This document shows positions 19,194-27,866 of a DNA stretch of 64,000 nucleotides, in pieces. The notes under the pieces were generated by a model. It was not told where the DNA came from. It saw nothing but the letters and a program-made list of their open reading frames with translations, and did not search any database. Every line of letters starts with the position of its first letter. Positions within the stretch are counted from its first letter, which is position 1. The DNA is from Aliiroseovarius subalbicans (GTDB lineage Bacteria; Pseudomonadota; Alphaproteobacteria; Rhodobacterales; Rhodobacteraceae). The stretch is from contig NZ_JALBYQ010000001.1 of the NCBI RefSeq assembly GCF_022678625.1, forward strand, positions 372,001-436,000. Reading direction: 5' to 3'. Position numbers and translations under genes: made by a program.

Positions 19194-20524
19194 CCGATCT
19201 CTACGAACAACAACGCGCGATGCGCGCCATGCGAACAGCCGCGATGCAGCGAGGCGTGGTCGCGATCCTGGATGTCGGCACATCCAAGATCTCGTGCCTG
19301 GTGCTGCGCTTTGACGGCCCCGACCATTTCCGCGATGCCGACGGGGTGGGGGCGATGGCCGGACAATCGGCGTTTCGCATCATCGGGGCTGCGACCACCC
19401 GGTCACGCGGCGTGCGCTTTGGCGAGATTGACGCGATGCAGGAAACCGAACGTGCGATCCGCACCGCGGTGCAGGCAGCGCAGAAAATGGCTAACATTCG
19501 CGTCGACCACGTAATTGCCTGTTTTTCAGGTGCGCAGCCGCGTTCCTATGGCCTTGCGGGATCGGTTGAGCTTGAGGGCACCTCGGTGAGCGAAAACGAC
19601 GTGGCACGGGTGCTGGCCTCCTGCGATGTGCCCGATTTCGGCGAGGGGCGCGAAGTGCTGCACGCCCAGCCGGTGAATTTCGCGCTGGACCATCGCTCGG
19701 GCCTGGGCGATCCGCGCGGCCATGTCGGCAACCGTCTGTCGGTTGACATGCACCTTCTGACCGCCGACAGCGCGGTGATCCGTAACCTGCTGTATTGTAT
19801 CAAACGCTGCGACCTTGAGGTCGCCGGACTGGCCAGTTCGGCCTATGTCGCGGGCATTTCGGCCCTGGTCGAAGATGAACAGGAGTTGGGTGCGGCCTGT
19901 ATCGATCTGGGGGGCGGGGCCACCGGCCTGTCGATCTTCATGAAGAAACACATGATCTATGGCGACAGCGTGCGGCTGGGCGGCGATCACGTGACGCAGG
20001 ATATTTCCAAGGGTCTGCAAGTGCCGCTGGCCACGGCCGAGCGGATCAAGACCTTTTATGGTGGTGTGCATGCGACCGGCATGGACGATCGCGAAAAAAT
20101 CGAGATCGGCGGCGACACCGGCGATTGGGAACATGACCGGCGCACAGTCAGTCGCGCCGAGCTGATCGGCATCATGCGCCCTCGGGTCGAAGAGATCCTG
20201 GAAGAGGTGCGCGGCTGTCTGGACGCCGCAGGCTTCGAGCATTTGCCCAGCCAGCAGATCGTACTGACCGGCGGCGGCAGCCAAATTCCGGGTCTTGACG
20301 GGCTGGCCCCGAAGATCCTGGGCCAGCAGGTGCGCATCGGTCGCCCGCTTCGCGTGCAGGGCTTGCCGCAAAGCGTCACCGGCGGTGCCTTCGCCTCCTC
20401 GGTCGGGCTGTGCCTGTTTGCCGCGCATCCGCAGGATGAATGGTGGGATTTCGACATCCCCACCGACAGCTATCCGGCCCGCAGCCTGCGTCGTGCGGTG
20501 AAGTGGTTTAAGGACAACTGGTAA
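19190..20524 (+). CDS. ftsA: Cell division protein FtsA
   Basis: An actin-like ATPase that tethers FtsZ to the membrane. At 444 residues it shows the phosphate-1 motif VAILDVGTSKISCLVLRF, the SHS2 region with ADSAVIRNLLYCIKRCDLEV, ACIDLGGGATGLSIFMK (phosphate 2), and IVLTGGGSQIPGLDGLAPKI (adenosine). The C-terminus SLRRAVKWFKDNW is a basic amphipathic helix of the membrane-targeting kind. A 266-bp intergenic region with regulatory features separates it from ftsZ. Confidence 0.96.
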   Translation: MTDLYEQQRAMRAMRTAAMQRGVVAILDVGTSKISCLVLRFDGPDHFRDADGVGAMAGQSAFRIIGAATTRSRGVRFGEIDAMQETERAIRTAVQAAQKMANIRVDHVIACFSGAQPRSYGLAGSVELEGTSVSENDVARVLASCDVPDFGEGREVLHAQPVNFALDHRSGLGDPRGHVGNRLSVDMHLLTADSAVIRNLLYCIKRCDLEVAGLASSAYVAGISALVEDEQELGAACIDLGGGATGLSIFMKKHMIYGDSVRLGGDHVTQDISKGLQVPLATAERIKTFYGGVHATGMDDREKIEIGGDTGDWEHDRRTVSRAELIGIMRPRVEEILEEVRGCLDAAGFEHLPSQQIVLTGGGSQIPGLDGLAPKILGQQVRIGRPLRVQGLPQSVTGGAFASSVGLCLFAAHPQDEWWDFDIPTDSYPARSLRRAVKWFKDNW

Positions 20525-20561
20525 CGTCTTGAGAAGGTTCAAATGATCCGCTTGGGTCGAC

Positions 20562-20570
20562 TTATCCACA
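20562..20570 (+). promoter_or_regulatory. Putative DnaA box between ftsA and ftsZ
   Basis: The nine bases TTATCCACA match the consensus high-affinity DnaA box exactly. A second, weaker version, TTATCCCCA, lies at 20686-20694 on the same strand. Both are inside the 266-bp ftsA-ftsZ gap. DnaA is a known transcription factor for cell cycle genes in Caulobacter, so control of ftsZ by DnaA is plausible. Binding is not shown; this is a sequence match. Confidence 0.5.
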
Positions 20571-20623
20571 TACCACCACACTTTGTGTGTTGGGCGAAAT
20601 CCTGCTGAAAACCCCCTGAAAAC

Positions 20624-20644
20624 ACCTACATTTTGTGGGTTTTT
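20624..20644 (+). terminator. Possible terminator/attenuator hairpin after ftsA
   Basis: ACCTACA (20624-20630) pairs with TGTGGGT (20634-20640), with one G-U wobble, around a TTT loop, and four more T follow. A smaller hairpin, CACAC-TTT-GTGTG, lies just upstream at 20577-20589. Together they could stop ftsQA transcripts or attenuate reading into ftsZ, which would need its own promoter in the remaining 146 bp. The stem is modest in GC content. Confidence 0.5.
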
Positions 20645-20790
20645 GGCGTTTTTTACGTGACCTGTGGGGGCATTTTGGGTAAGACTTATCCCCAATAGGC
20701 AAAAACTCCCGCGAGTCAGCGGGGCGGAATGGTACATGCGTCGGGTGGGGACACGCCGGACGTTTAGACAACAGACAGGCGGATATATCC

Positions 20791-22404
20791 ATGACTTTGA
20801 ACCTCACCATGCCCGGGCAGGACGAAGAATTGAAACCTCGTATCACGGTATTTGGCGTGGGCGGGGCCGGCGGCAACGCCGTGAACAACATGATTGAAAA
20901 AGAGCTCGACGGGGTCGAGTTCGTGGTCGCCAATACTGACGCGCAGGCGCTGCAGCAGTCGAAATCGGCCAGCCGGATCCAGATGGGCGTGAAAGTCACC
21001 GAAGGTCTGGGCGCTGGCGCGCGGGCCTCGGTTGGTGCTGCCGCCGCTGAGGAGACCATTGAAGAAATCGTCGACCACCTGGCTGGCGCGCACATGTGCT
21101 TTATCACCGCCGGCATGGGCGGGGGCACCGGCACCGGGGCCGCGCCGATCATCGCGCAGGCCGCCCGAGAGCTGGGCGTGCTGACCGTTGGTGTCGTGAC
21201 CAAGCCGTTCCAGTTCGAAGGCGCCAAGCGCATGCGCCAGGCCGAGGACGGCGTTGAGGCGCTGCAAAAGATGGTCGACACGCTGATTATTATTCCGAAC
21301 CAGAACCTGTTCCGTCTGGCCAATGAAAAAACCACCTTCACCGAGGCCTTCAGCATGGCCGACGACGTGTTGTATCAGGGTGTAAAGGGCGTGACCGATC
21401 TGATGGTGCGCCCCGGCCTGATCAACCTCGACTTTGCCGACGTGCGTGCGGTGATGGACGAGATGGGCAAGGCGATGATGGGCACCGGCGAAAGCGAAGG
21501 CGAAGATCGCGCCATCCAGGCCGCCGAGAAGGCGATCGCCAACCCGCTGCTGGACGAAATCAGCCTGCGCGGGGCCAAGGGTGTGCTGATCAACATCACC
21601 GGTGGTTACGACCTGACCCTGTTCGAGCTGGACGAGGCCGCCAACCGCATCCGCGAAGAAGTGGACGCCGAGGCCAACATCATCGTCGGTTCGACGCTGG
21701 ATACCGGGATGGAAGGCAACATGCGTGTCTCCGTCGTGGCCACGGGCATCGATGCGGCTGACGTGACCCAGGAAATGCCGGTGCCGCGTCGCCGCATGGC
21801 CGAACCGCTGCACACTCCGACCGAGGTCGAGGAAAAGCTGGAAGCCGAAGCCCCGGCCGCTATCGCAGCCGCTGCGGCGATGGATGCCGCCCCGGCGCCT
21901 GCCGCCCATGCAGAGCCGTCGCTGTTCGACGAAGATCTGAACGCGACCGAAGCCGCCGCCGAAGAGCAGCTGGAAAATGTGTTCCCGGCCGAGGACGCTG
22001 GTGGCGACCTGCCGCCGTCCGCTTATCAGTCGCGCATGGAAGAGACCCCGGAGCCTGTTGCCCCGGCGGCATATAGTGATGAACCCGCAGTGGCGCAGTT
22101 CACAGCCCCCAAGGCCCCGGCACCGGGCACCCCTTCGCCCGAGGCACTGGCCCGTTTGCAGGCCGCTGTGTCGAGCCAGCCCAGGGCCCAGGCGCAACCC
22201 GAACCTCATGCCGAGGCTGAAAAACCGCGGTTTGGCATCAACTCGCTGATCAACCGGATGACCGGGCAGGGGACTGCCGAAGGTGCGCCGGCCCAGCCCG
22301 CCCGTCAGCAGCCGCCGGTTCAGGCGCAGCACGCCGAGCCGGCAATGGACCCGGAACAGGAAAAGGTGGAAATCCCCGCCTTCCTGCGACGCCAGGCGAA
22401 CTGA
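20791..22404 (+). CDS. ftsZ: Cell division protein FtsZ
   Basis: A tubulin-like GTPase forming the Z ring. The 537-residue protein has the N-terminal [20 protein letters not shown], the tubulin signature [33 protein letters not shown] and [20 protein letters not shown] in the polymerising core (to about residue 330). A long linker of about 190 residues rich in Ala, Pro and Glu follows, as is common in alphaproteobacteria. The end [14 protein letters not shown] is the conserved peptide that binds FtsA and other partners. Confidence 0.98.
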   Translation: MTLNLTMPGQDEELKPRITVFGVGGAGGNAVNNMIEKELDGVEFVVANTDAQALQQSKSASRIQMGVKVTEGLGAGARASVGAAAAEETIEEIVDHLAGAHMCFITAGMGGGTGTGAAPIIAQAARELGVLTVGVVTKPFQFEGAKRMRQAEDGVEALQKMVDTLIIIPNQNLFRLANEKTTFTEAFSMADDVLYQGVKGVTDLMVRPGLINLDFADVRAVMDEMGKAMMGTGESEGEDRAIQAAEKAIANPLLDEISLRGAKGVLINITGGYDLTLFELDEAANRIREEVDAEANIIVGSTLDTGMEGNMRVSVVATGIDAADVTQEMPVPRRRMAEPLHTPTEVEEKLEAEAPAAIAAAAAMDAAPAPAAHAEPSLFDEDLNATEAAAEEQLENVFPAEDAGGDLPPSAYQSRMEETPEPVAPAAYSDEPAVAQFTAPKAPAPGTPSPEALARLQAAVSSQPRAQAQPEPHAEAEKPRFGINSLINRMTGQGTAEGAPAQPARQQPPVQAQHAEPAMDPEQEKVEIPAFLRRQAN

Positions 22405-22427
22405 ATACGTCACAAATGACCACGGTG

Positions 22428-22451
22428 GGGCCAGCATTTGCTGGCCCTTTT
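22428..22451 (+). terminator. Rho-independent terminator of ftsZ
   Basis: GGGCCAGC (22428-22435) pairs with GCTGGCCC (22440-22447) around ATTT and is followed by TTTT. It lies 23 bp after the ftsZ stop and separates ftsZ from lpxC, which then needs its own promoter in 22452-22623. Confidence 0.9.
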
Positions 22452-22623
22452 CCATTTTATTTCAATGTCTTGGTCGGCACCAAACAGGAGGGTGGCAAGC
22501 GACCGCCCATCCCGTGTCGGGATGTTACAAAGCGTTGCAAAGTTTGAGTTGTGGTTACGCGGTCGTAAACCTAAGTCTCGGACAACGGGCGGAATGTGCC
22601 CACAGGCAACACACAGGTCCATC

Positions 22624-23544
22624 GTGCAGACCACGATCAACACATCCATCACCTTCTCGGGCACTGGCCTGCATTCGGGCCGTCCGGTGCGCATGATCCT
22701 GCGTCCTGCACCTGCTGGCCACGGTATCAAGTTTCAGCGTGTGGATATCCGTGATCGTGACAACCTGCTCCCGGCGCATTGGTCGCTGGTTGAACAGACG
22801 CCGCTGTGCACCCGCCTTGTAAATGGCGACGGGGTGGACCTGTCGACAGTCGAACACATCATGGCCGCGCTGGCGGGCTGTGGCATCCGCAATGTGCTGA
22901 TTGACGTGGACGGGCCGGAAGTTCCCATCCTTGATGGCTCCTCGGCGCGGTTCGTGGCGAAGATCGTGCAGGCCGGCACACGCAGACAGACCGGCACCGC
23001 CCGGCTTCTGAGAATCGTGAAGCCGGTTCGGGTCGAACAGGGCGACGCCTGGGCACAGCTGGAACCGGCGGATGGCTTTGAAATCGGTTTTCACATCGAT
23101 TTTGACGATGCTGCAATCGGAAAGCAGGCGCTGACGTTGGATCTGTCCAACGGGGCATTTGTGCGTGAACTCAGTGACAGCCGCACCTTCTGTCGGCAAT
23201 CTGACGTGAACGCGATGCGCGACGCCGGGCTGGCCTTGGGTGGCACGCTGGAGAACGCGGTGGTGGTGGATGGTGACAAGGTTCTGTCACCCGGTGGGCT
23301 GCGCCATGTCGACGAACCGGTGCGCCACAAGATGCTGGACGCTCTGGGCGATCTTTACATGGCCGGGGCGCCGATTCTGGGCCGGTATACCGGCCACAAG
23401 GCGGGCCACACGCTGACCAACAAATTGTTGCGCGCGGTGTTCGTCGATGACACGGCCTGGCGGCTGGAAGCCTGCGACGCAGCGACTGCGCGCAAGCTGC
23501 CCGGTGTGGGGGTCTGCGCGGCGGACCTGCCGATGTCGGCCTAG
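22624..23544 (+). CDS. lpxC: UDP-3-O-acyl-N-acetylglucosamine deacetylase
   Basis: The committed zinc-dependent step of lipid A synthesis. Motifs are SITFSGTGLHSGRPVRM, STVEHIMAALAGCGI (first zinc His), GPEVPILDGSSARFV, SDSRTFC, and HKMLDALGDLYMAGAPILG with the second zinc His and the zinc Asp. Next comes GHKAGHTLTNKLLRAV. GTG 22624 gives 306 residues, starting as (M)QTTINTSITFSG, the usual family start; an in-frame ATG at 22594 would add ten residues. No strong Shine-Dalgarno decides between them. Confidence 0.95.
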   Translation: MQTTINTSITFSGTGLHSGRPVRMILRPAPAGHGIKFQRVDIRDRDNLLPAHWSLVEQTPLCTRLVNGDGVDLSTVEHIMAALAGCGIRNVLIDVDGPEVPILDGSSARFVAKIVQAGTRRQTGTARLLRIVKPVRVEQGDAWAQLEPADGFEIGFHIDFDDAAIGKQALTLDLSNGAFVRELSDSRTFCRQSDVNAMRDAGLALGGTLENAVVVDGDKVLSPGGLRHVDEPVRHKMLDALGDLYMAGAPILGRYTGHKAGHTLTNKLLRAVFVDDTAWRLEACDAATARKLPGVGVCAADLPMSA

Positions 23545-23659
23545 GCCGCGAAAAGTGGTGTTAGGCCATTTTGCCCGGAATTTTTCTGTGCTAGAACTCT
23601 GGCAATTGATCCGCCTCGTTCGGGGTGGTGACAAGGATGTCATGGGGTAGGCTGCGAGC

Positions 23660-24568
23660 ATGATGCCGAACGGGTTTGCGAAAACGACTTTGTCCGCGCT
23701 GTCCATCGCGGTGCTTTTGTCCGGATGTGGTGGCGGCAGCCTCGGTTCCGGCCCGTTTGGCGGTGGGGGATCCGGCGGCGGGTTTTTCCAACGATTCTTC
23801 CAGGGTGGCACTGACACGCGTCCAATCGAGGAATACACCGCCGAGGAAATCTTCAAGCGTGGCGAATACGACCTGGCCAATAGCAAGTATGAAGACGCGG
23901 CCAAGTGGTTCGGCGAAGTCGAGCGTCTGTATCCCTATTCCGAATATGCCAAGCGCGGCCTGATCATGCAGGCGTTTTCCTTCCACAAAGCGAAGGAATA
24001 CGAAGATTCGAGGGCAACCGCACAGCGCTATATCGATTTCTATCCGGCGGATGAAGATGCCGCCTATGCCCAGTATATCCTGGCGCTGAGTTACTATGAC
24101 CAGATCGACGAAATCGGACGCGACCAAGGGCTGACCTTCCAGGCGCTGCAGGCGCTGCGCGTGGTGATCGAACGCTATCCCGACACGGAATACGCGCGCT
24201 CGGCCATACTGAAATTCGACCTGGCCTTCGACCATTTGGCCGCGAAGGAAATGGAGATCGGGCGCTATTACCTGAAACGCGGGCATTACGCGTCGTCGAT
24301 CAACCGCTTCCGCGTGGTTGTGGAACAGTTCCAGACTACGACCCACGTGCCTGAGGCGCTCCATCGTCTGGTCGAGGCTTATCTGTCGTTGGGTCTGGTG
24401 GAGGAAGCGCAGACAGCCGGCGCGATCCTGGGCCACAACTTCCAGTCGACCGAATGGTATGAGGACAGCTATGCGCTGTTGACCTCGAATGGGTTGGAGA
24501 TGAAGGCCAAGGGCAATAGCTGGCTGGCGCAGGTCTATCGCCAACTGATCCGGGGCGACTGGCTCTGA
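23660..24568 (+). CDS. bamD: Outer membrane protein assembly factor BamD
   Basis: An outer membrane lipoprotein of the BAM complex, 302 residues. The signal peptide ends at lipobox LLSG-Cys (SIAVLLSGCGGG), followed by a glycine-rich spacer. About five TPR-like repeats follow, starting at EEIFKRGEYDLANSKYEDAA and continuing through EVERLYPYSEYAKRGLIMQ, IDFYPADEDAAYAQYILALS and ALRVVIERYPDTEYARSA. recN starts seven bases after the stop. Placement after lpxC and before recN is common in this group. Confidence 0.93.
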   Translation: MMPNGFAKTTLSALSIAVLLSGCGGGSLGSGPFGGGGSGGGFFQRFFQGGTDTRPIEEYTAEEIFKRGEYDLANSKYEDAAKWFGEVERLYPYSEYAKRGLIMQAFSFHKAKEYEDSRATAQRYIDFYPADEDAAYAQYILALSYYDQIDEIGRDQGLTFQALQALRVVIERYPDTEYARSAILKFDLAFDHLAAKEMEIGRYYLKRGHYASSINRFRVVVEQFQTTTHVPEALHRLVEAYLSLGLVEEAQTAGAILGHNFQSTEWYEDSYALLTSNGLEMKAKGNSWLAQVYRQLIRGDWL

Positions 24569-24575
24569 GCCGCTG

Positions 24576-26231
24576 ATGCTGCGCAGTCTCGACATCCGCA
24601 ACATGCTGATCATTGATCGGTTGGAGCTTGAATTCCAACCGGGGCTGAACGTGTTGACCGGTGAAACCGGGGCGGGCAAGTCCATCTTGTTGGATTCATT
24701 GGGTTTTGTTCTGGGTTGGCGCGGGCGTGCCGACCTGGTGCGCACAGGCGCCGAGCAGGGCGAGGTGGTGGCGATCTTCGATCTGCCCACCGGCCACCCG
24801 GCCCATGCGGTGCTGGATGAGGCTGGGATCACGGTCGAGGACGGGGAACTGATCCTGCGCCGGGTGAACCGGGCGGACGGACGCAAGACCGCCTGGGTCA
24901 ATGACCGTCGCGCCTCGGGCGAGGTGCTGCGCGCGCTGTCGGACACACTGGTCGAGTTGCACGGGCAGCAGGATGATCGTGGCTTGTTGAACCCGCGCGT
25001 GCACCGGACGCTTCTGGACGAGTTTGGCGTGCTTCACGGCGACGTGGCCACCACCCGCTCGGCCTGGAAGGCGCTGGCGGGGGCGGGCACGGCGCTGGCC
25101 CAGGCGCGCAGCGCACTTGAGGCCGCACGCGCCCAGGAAGAGTTTTTGCGCCACGCTGTCGGAGAGCTGGACGATTTGTCACCCGAGCCGGGCGAGGACG
25201 CCGAGTTGGACGCCCGCCGCCGCCTGATGCAGGGGGCCGAACGGATTGGCGAGGACATTCAGAAAGCCGCGCAGGCGCTTGGCTATGGCGACGGGGCCGA
25301 GGGTCGGATGGGCGACGCGCAACGCTGGCTTGAGGGCGTCGTGGGCGAGGCTGGCGAGGCGCTGGAAGCCCCGATCGCCGCCCTTGGCCGCGCGATGGTC
25401 GAGTTGGGCGAGGCCACGCAGGGGGTTGAGCAGGCGCTCGACCTGCTGCGCTTCAACCCGTCCGAGTTGGAAATGGTCGAAGAACGATTGTTCGCGATCC
25501 GGGCGCTGGCGCGCAAACACGGGGTTTTGGCCGACGATTTGGGCGCGTTCGCCGAAGGTCTGCGCGCGAAACTCTCTGCGATTGATCACGGTGCGGAAGA
25601 TATCGCCACCTTGGAGCAGGCGCGGGATGCGGCGCAGGCCTGCTATGACGCCGCCGCCGCCAGGCTGACGGCCAAACGTGCGAAAGCGGCGGGGCGGCTG
25701 GACAAGGCAATGGCAGGCGAGCTTGCGCCCTTGAAGATGGAGCGCGCGGTGTTCTCGACCGCGCTCACGGCCACCGATCCCGGCCCCGACGGCGTAGACG
25801 CGGTGACCTTCACCGTCGCCACCAACCCCGGCGCGCCGTCCGGGCCTTTGAACAAAATCGCCTCGGGTGGTGAACTGTCGCGCTTTTTGCTGGCGCTGAA
25901 AGTCTGCCTCACGCGGCACGCGGACGGGCTGACGATGATTTTCGACGAGATCGACCGCGGTGTCGGCGGGGCGACGGCGGATGCGGTCGGGCGGCGCCTG
26001 GCGTCTCTTGCCGAAGGCGGGCAGGTTCTGGTCGTCACCCATTCGCCGCAGGTGGCCGCCTTGGGCGCACATCACTGGCGGGTTGAGAAGGCCGTGACCA
26101 AGGGCGTGACCCTGTCCACCGTCGTGCCGCTGGACGCGGCCGCGCGGGTGGACGAAGTGGCGCGCATGTTGTCGGGCGACGTGGTGACCAAGGAAGCACG
26201 GGCCGCTGCGCGGGCGCTTTTGCCGGGTTAG
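24576..26231 (+). CDS. recN: DNA repair protein RecN
   Basis: An SMC-like ATPase for double-strand break repair, 551 residues. The N-terminus has LRSLDIRNMLIIDRLELEFQ and the Walker A GETGAGKSILLDSLGF; the centre is a long Ala/Glu/Arg-rich coiled coil (about residues 165-370); the C-terminus has the ABC signature KIASGGELSRFLLALK, Walker B MIFDEIDRGVGG and VTHSPQVAALGAHHWRVEK. No LexA box was identified upstream, where only seven bases separate it from bamD. Confidence 0.96.
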   Translation: MLRSLDIRNMLIIDRLELEFQPGLNVLTGETGAGKSILLDSLGFVLGWRGRADLVRTGAEQGEVVAIFDLPTGHPAHAVLDEAGITVEDGELILRRVNRADGRKTAWVNDRRASGEVLRALSDTLVELHGQQDDRGLLNPRVHRTLLDEFGVLHGDVATTRSAWKALAGAGTALAQARSALEAARAQEEFLRHAVGELDDLSPEPGEDAELDARRRLMQGAERIGEDIQKAAQALGYGDGAEGRMGDAQRWLEGVVGEAGEALEAPIAALGRAMVELGEATQGVEQALDLLRFNPSELEMVEERLFAIRALARKHGVLADDLGAFAEGLRAKLSAIDHGAEDIATLEQARDAAQACYDAAAARLTAKRAKAAGRLDKAMAGELAPLKMERAVFSTALTATDPGPDGVDAVTFTVATNPGAPSGPLNKIASGGELSRFLLALKVCLTRHADGLTMIFDEIDRGVGGATADAVGRRLASLAEGGQVLVVTHSPQVAALGAHHWRVEKAVTKGVTLSTVVPLDAAARVDEVARMLSGDVVTKEARAAARALLPG

Positions 26232-26237
26232 ACCGCG

Positions 26238-26453
26238 TCAGCGCGCTTTGAACCAGCGCCACAGCGGGCGGATGTCCAGCGCCATGATGGCAATCCCAAG
26301 CGGGATCATCCAAAAGCCGATCACCGGCAGAAACCCGAAAAAGCCCAGCACCATCACGATCAGACCCAGCACAAGGCGCAGGCCCGGCGGCACGTTCATG
26401 CGCACCCAAGTCATCGCTTGGCGATAGCGGTTTTTCAGGTCTTCAATTCGCAC
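26238..26453 (-). CDS. Small two-helix membrane protein
   Basis: A 71-residue protein with a charged N-terminus (MRIEDLKNRYRQAMTWVRMN), a helix LVLGLIVMVLGFFGFLPVIG and a second, FWMIPLGIAIMALDI, ending RPLWRWFKAR. The layout recalls small PGPGW-type transmembrane proteins (VPPGLRLVLG before the first helix), but the match is loose. It overlaps the last 11 bases of the upstream dehydrogenase gene and is convergent with recN. Confidence 0.65.
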   Translation of the reverse strand: MRIEDLKNRYRQAMTWVRMNVPPGLRLVLGLIVMVLGFFGFLPVIGFWMIPLGIAIMALDIRPLWRWFKAR

Positions 26454-27816
26454 GGATCACCTTGCCCGGGTTCAGGATGCCCTTGGGGTCCAGCGCCTGT
26501 TTCAGATCCCCCATGACGCCCCAGGCTGCGCCGTGTTCGGCGTCCATGTAACCCAGTTTACCCATGCCCACGCCGTGTTCACCGGTGATGGTCCCGCCCA
26601 TCTCCAGGGCGCGTTCGGTCATGCGGGCGGCCAGGCGTTTTGCCTCGGCAACCTCGACCGGATTGGCGGTGTCGATCAGCAGGATGGCGTGGAAATTGCC
26701 GTCGCCGACATGGCCCAGGATCGGGCCGGGGATGTGCGAGGCATCGATATCGGCGCGGGTTTCGGTCACCGCCTGCGCCAGTTTCGAGATCGGAACGCAG
26801 ATGTCGGTGACGATGGCCTGAGCGCCGGGACGCAGACCCAGGCAGGCGTAATACGCCTTGTGGCGCACGGACCAGAGCCGGTTGCGATCCTCGGCCTTGG
26901 TGGCGCTTTCAAATCCTGTCGCGCCGAACTCGGTCGCGATGTCGCCGAAGGTTTGCGCATCTTCGGCCACCGCGGCCTGGGAGCCGTGGAACTCGACCAG
27001 CAGGTGCGGCACCTCGGGCATGGAGGTCTTGGCATAGGCGTTCACCGCGCGCACCGACATCGTGTCGACAAACTCGATCCGCGCCATCGGAATGCCCATC
27101 TGGATCGTGTGTTGCACCGCGCCGACCGCTTGTTCCAGTGTCTCGAAGGCGCAGACCCCGGCGGAAATCGCCTCGGGTTGGCCCTGAAGGCGCAGGGTCA
27201 GTTCGGTGATGAGGCCCAGCGTGCCCTCAGAGCCCAGAAACAGCGCGGTCAGGTCGTATCCGGCGGCGGACTTCGCGGCCCGCGACCCGGTGCGGATCAC
27301 CCGGCCATCAGCCAACACGACCTCAAGCGCCATGACGTTGTCGCGCATCGAGCCATAGCGCACCGTGGTGGTGCCGCTAGCGCGGGTGCCGGCCATACCG
27401 CCAAGCGTCGCATTGGCGCCAGGATCGACGGAAAAGAACATGCCGGTCGCGCGCAGCTCGGTGTTGAGGTCTTCGCGGGTGATCCCAGGTTGCACCACCG
27501 CAACCATATCGCCGGGGTCGGCGCTGAGCAGCGCGGCCATCCGGCTGAAATCCAGCGTCAGCCCGCCGTTGATCGCGGAGGTATGCCCCTCAAGCGAGGT
27601 GCCCGCCCCGAACGGGATCACCGGGCAGCCGTGGGCGTGGCAGGTGCGCAGGATCTGCGACACCTCCTTGGTTGAGACCGGCCAGGCTACCGCATCGGGC
27701 GGGGCGGGGGCAAAATGGCTTTCCGAACCGCCATGCGCCTCCAGATCGGACTTGGACCGGCTGAGCCGATCGCCTAACAATGTGGAAAGCTCGGATAGCG
27801 CGGTGTCGATGGTCAT
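26443..27816 (-). CDS. FAD-linked oxidase, D-lactate dehydrogenase (cytochrome)-like
   Basis: A 457-residue flavoprotein of the VAO/PCMH fold. PVIPFGAGTSLEGHTSAING and GGMAGTRASGTTTVRYGSMR bind FAD pyrophosphate, FLGSEGTLGLITELTLRLQG follows, and the cap domain contains GHVGDGNFHAILLID and GGTITGEHGVGMGKLGYM, with LKQALDPKGILNPGKV at the end. These features are shared by mitochondrial-type D-LDH and GlcD; the absence of glcEF neighbours favours D-lactate or a related 2-hydroxyacid. ATG 27816 has GGGAGGGG close upstream. It is divergent from the ClC gene. Confidence 0.85.
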   Translation of the reverse strand: MTIDTALSELSTLLGDRLSRSKSDLEAHGGSESHFAPAPPDAVAWPVSTKEVSQILRTCHAHGCPVIPFGAGTSLEGHTSAINGGLTLDFSRMAALLSADPGDMVAVVQPGITREDLNTELRATGMFFSVDPGANATLGGMAGTRASGTTTVRYGSMRDNVMALEVVLADGRVIRTGSRAAKSAAGYDLTALFLGSEGTLGLITELTLRLQGQPEAISAGVCAFETLEQAVGAVQHTIQMGIPMARIEFVDTMSVRAVNAYAKTSMPEVPHLLVEFHGSQAAVAEDAQTFGDIATEFGATGFESATKAEDRNRLWSVRHKAYYACLGLRPGAQAIVTDICVPISKLAQAVTETRADIDASHIPGPILGHVGDGNFHAILLIDTANPVEVAEAKRLAARMTERALEMGGTITGEHGVGMGKLGYMDAEHGAAWGVMGDLKQALDPKGILNPGKVIRAN

Positions 27817-27866
27817 GCCATCCCCTCCCAAAGTGACCCGGGCAACCTAAGGCATGCGGGCAGGGG

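Noticed and set aside
20764-22455. A 563-codon open frame on the minus strand
   Set aside because: Antisense to ftsZ, no recognisable domain; FtsZ is certain on the plus strand.
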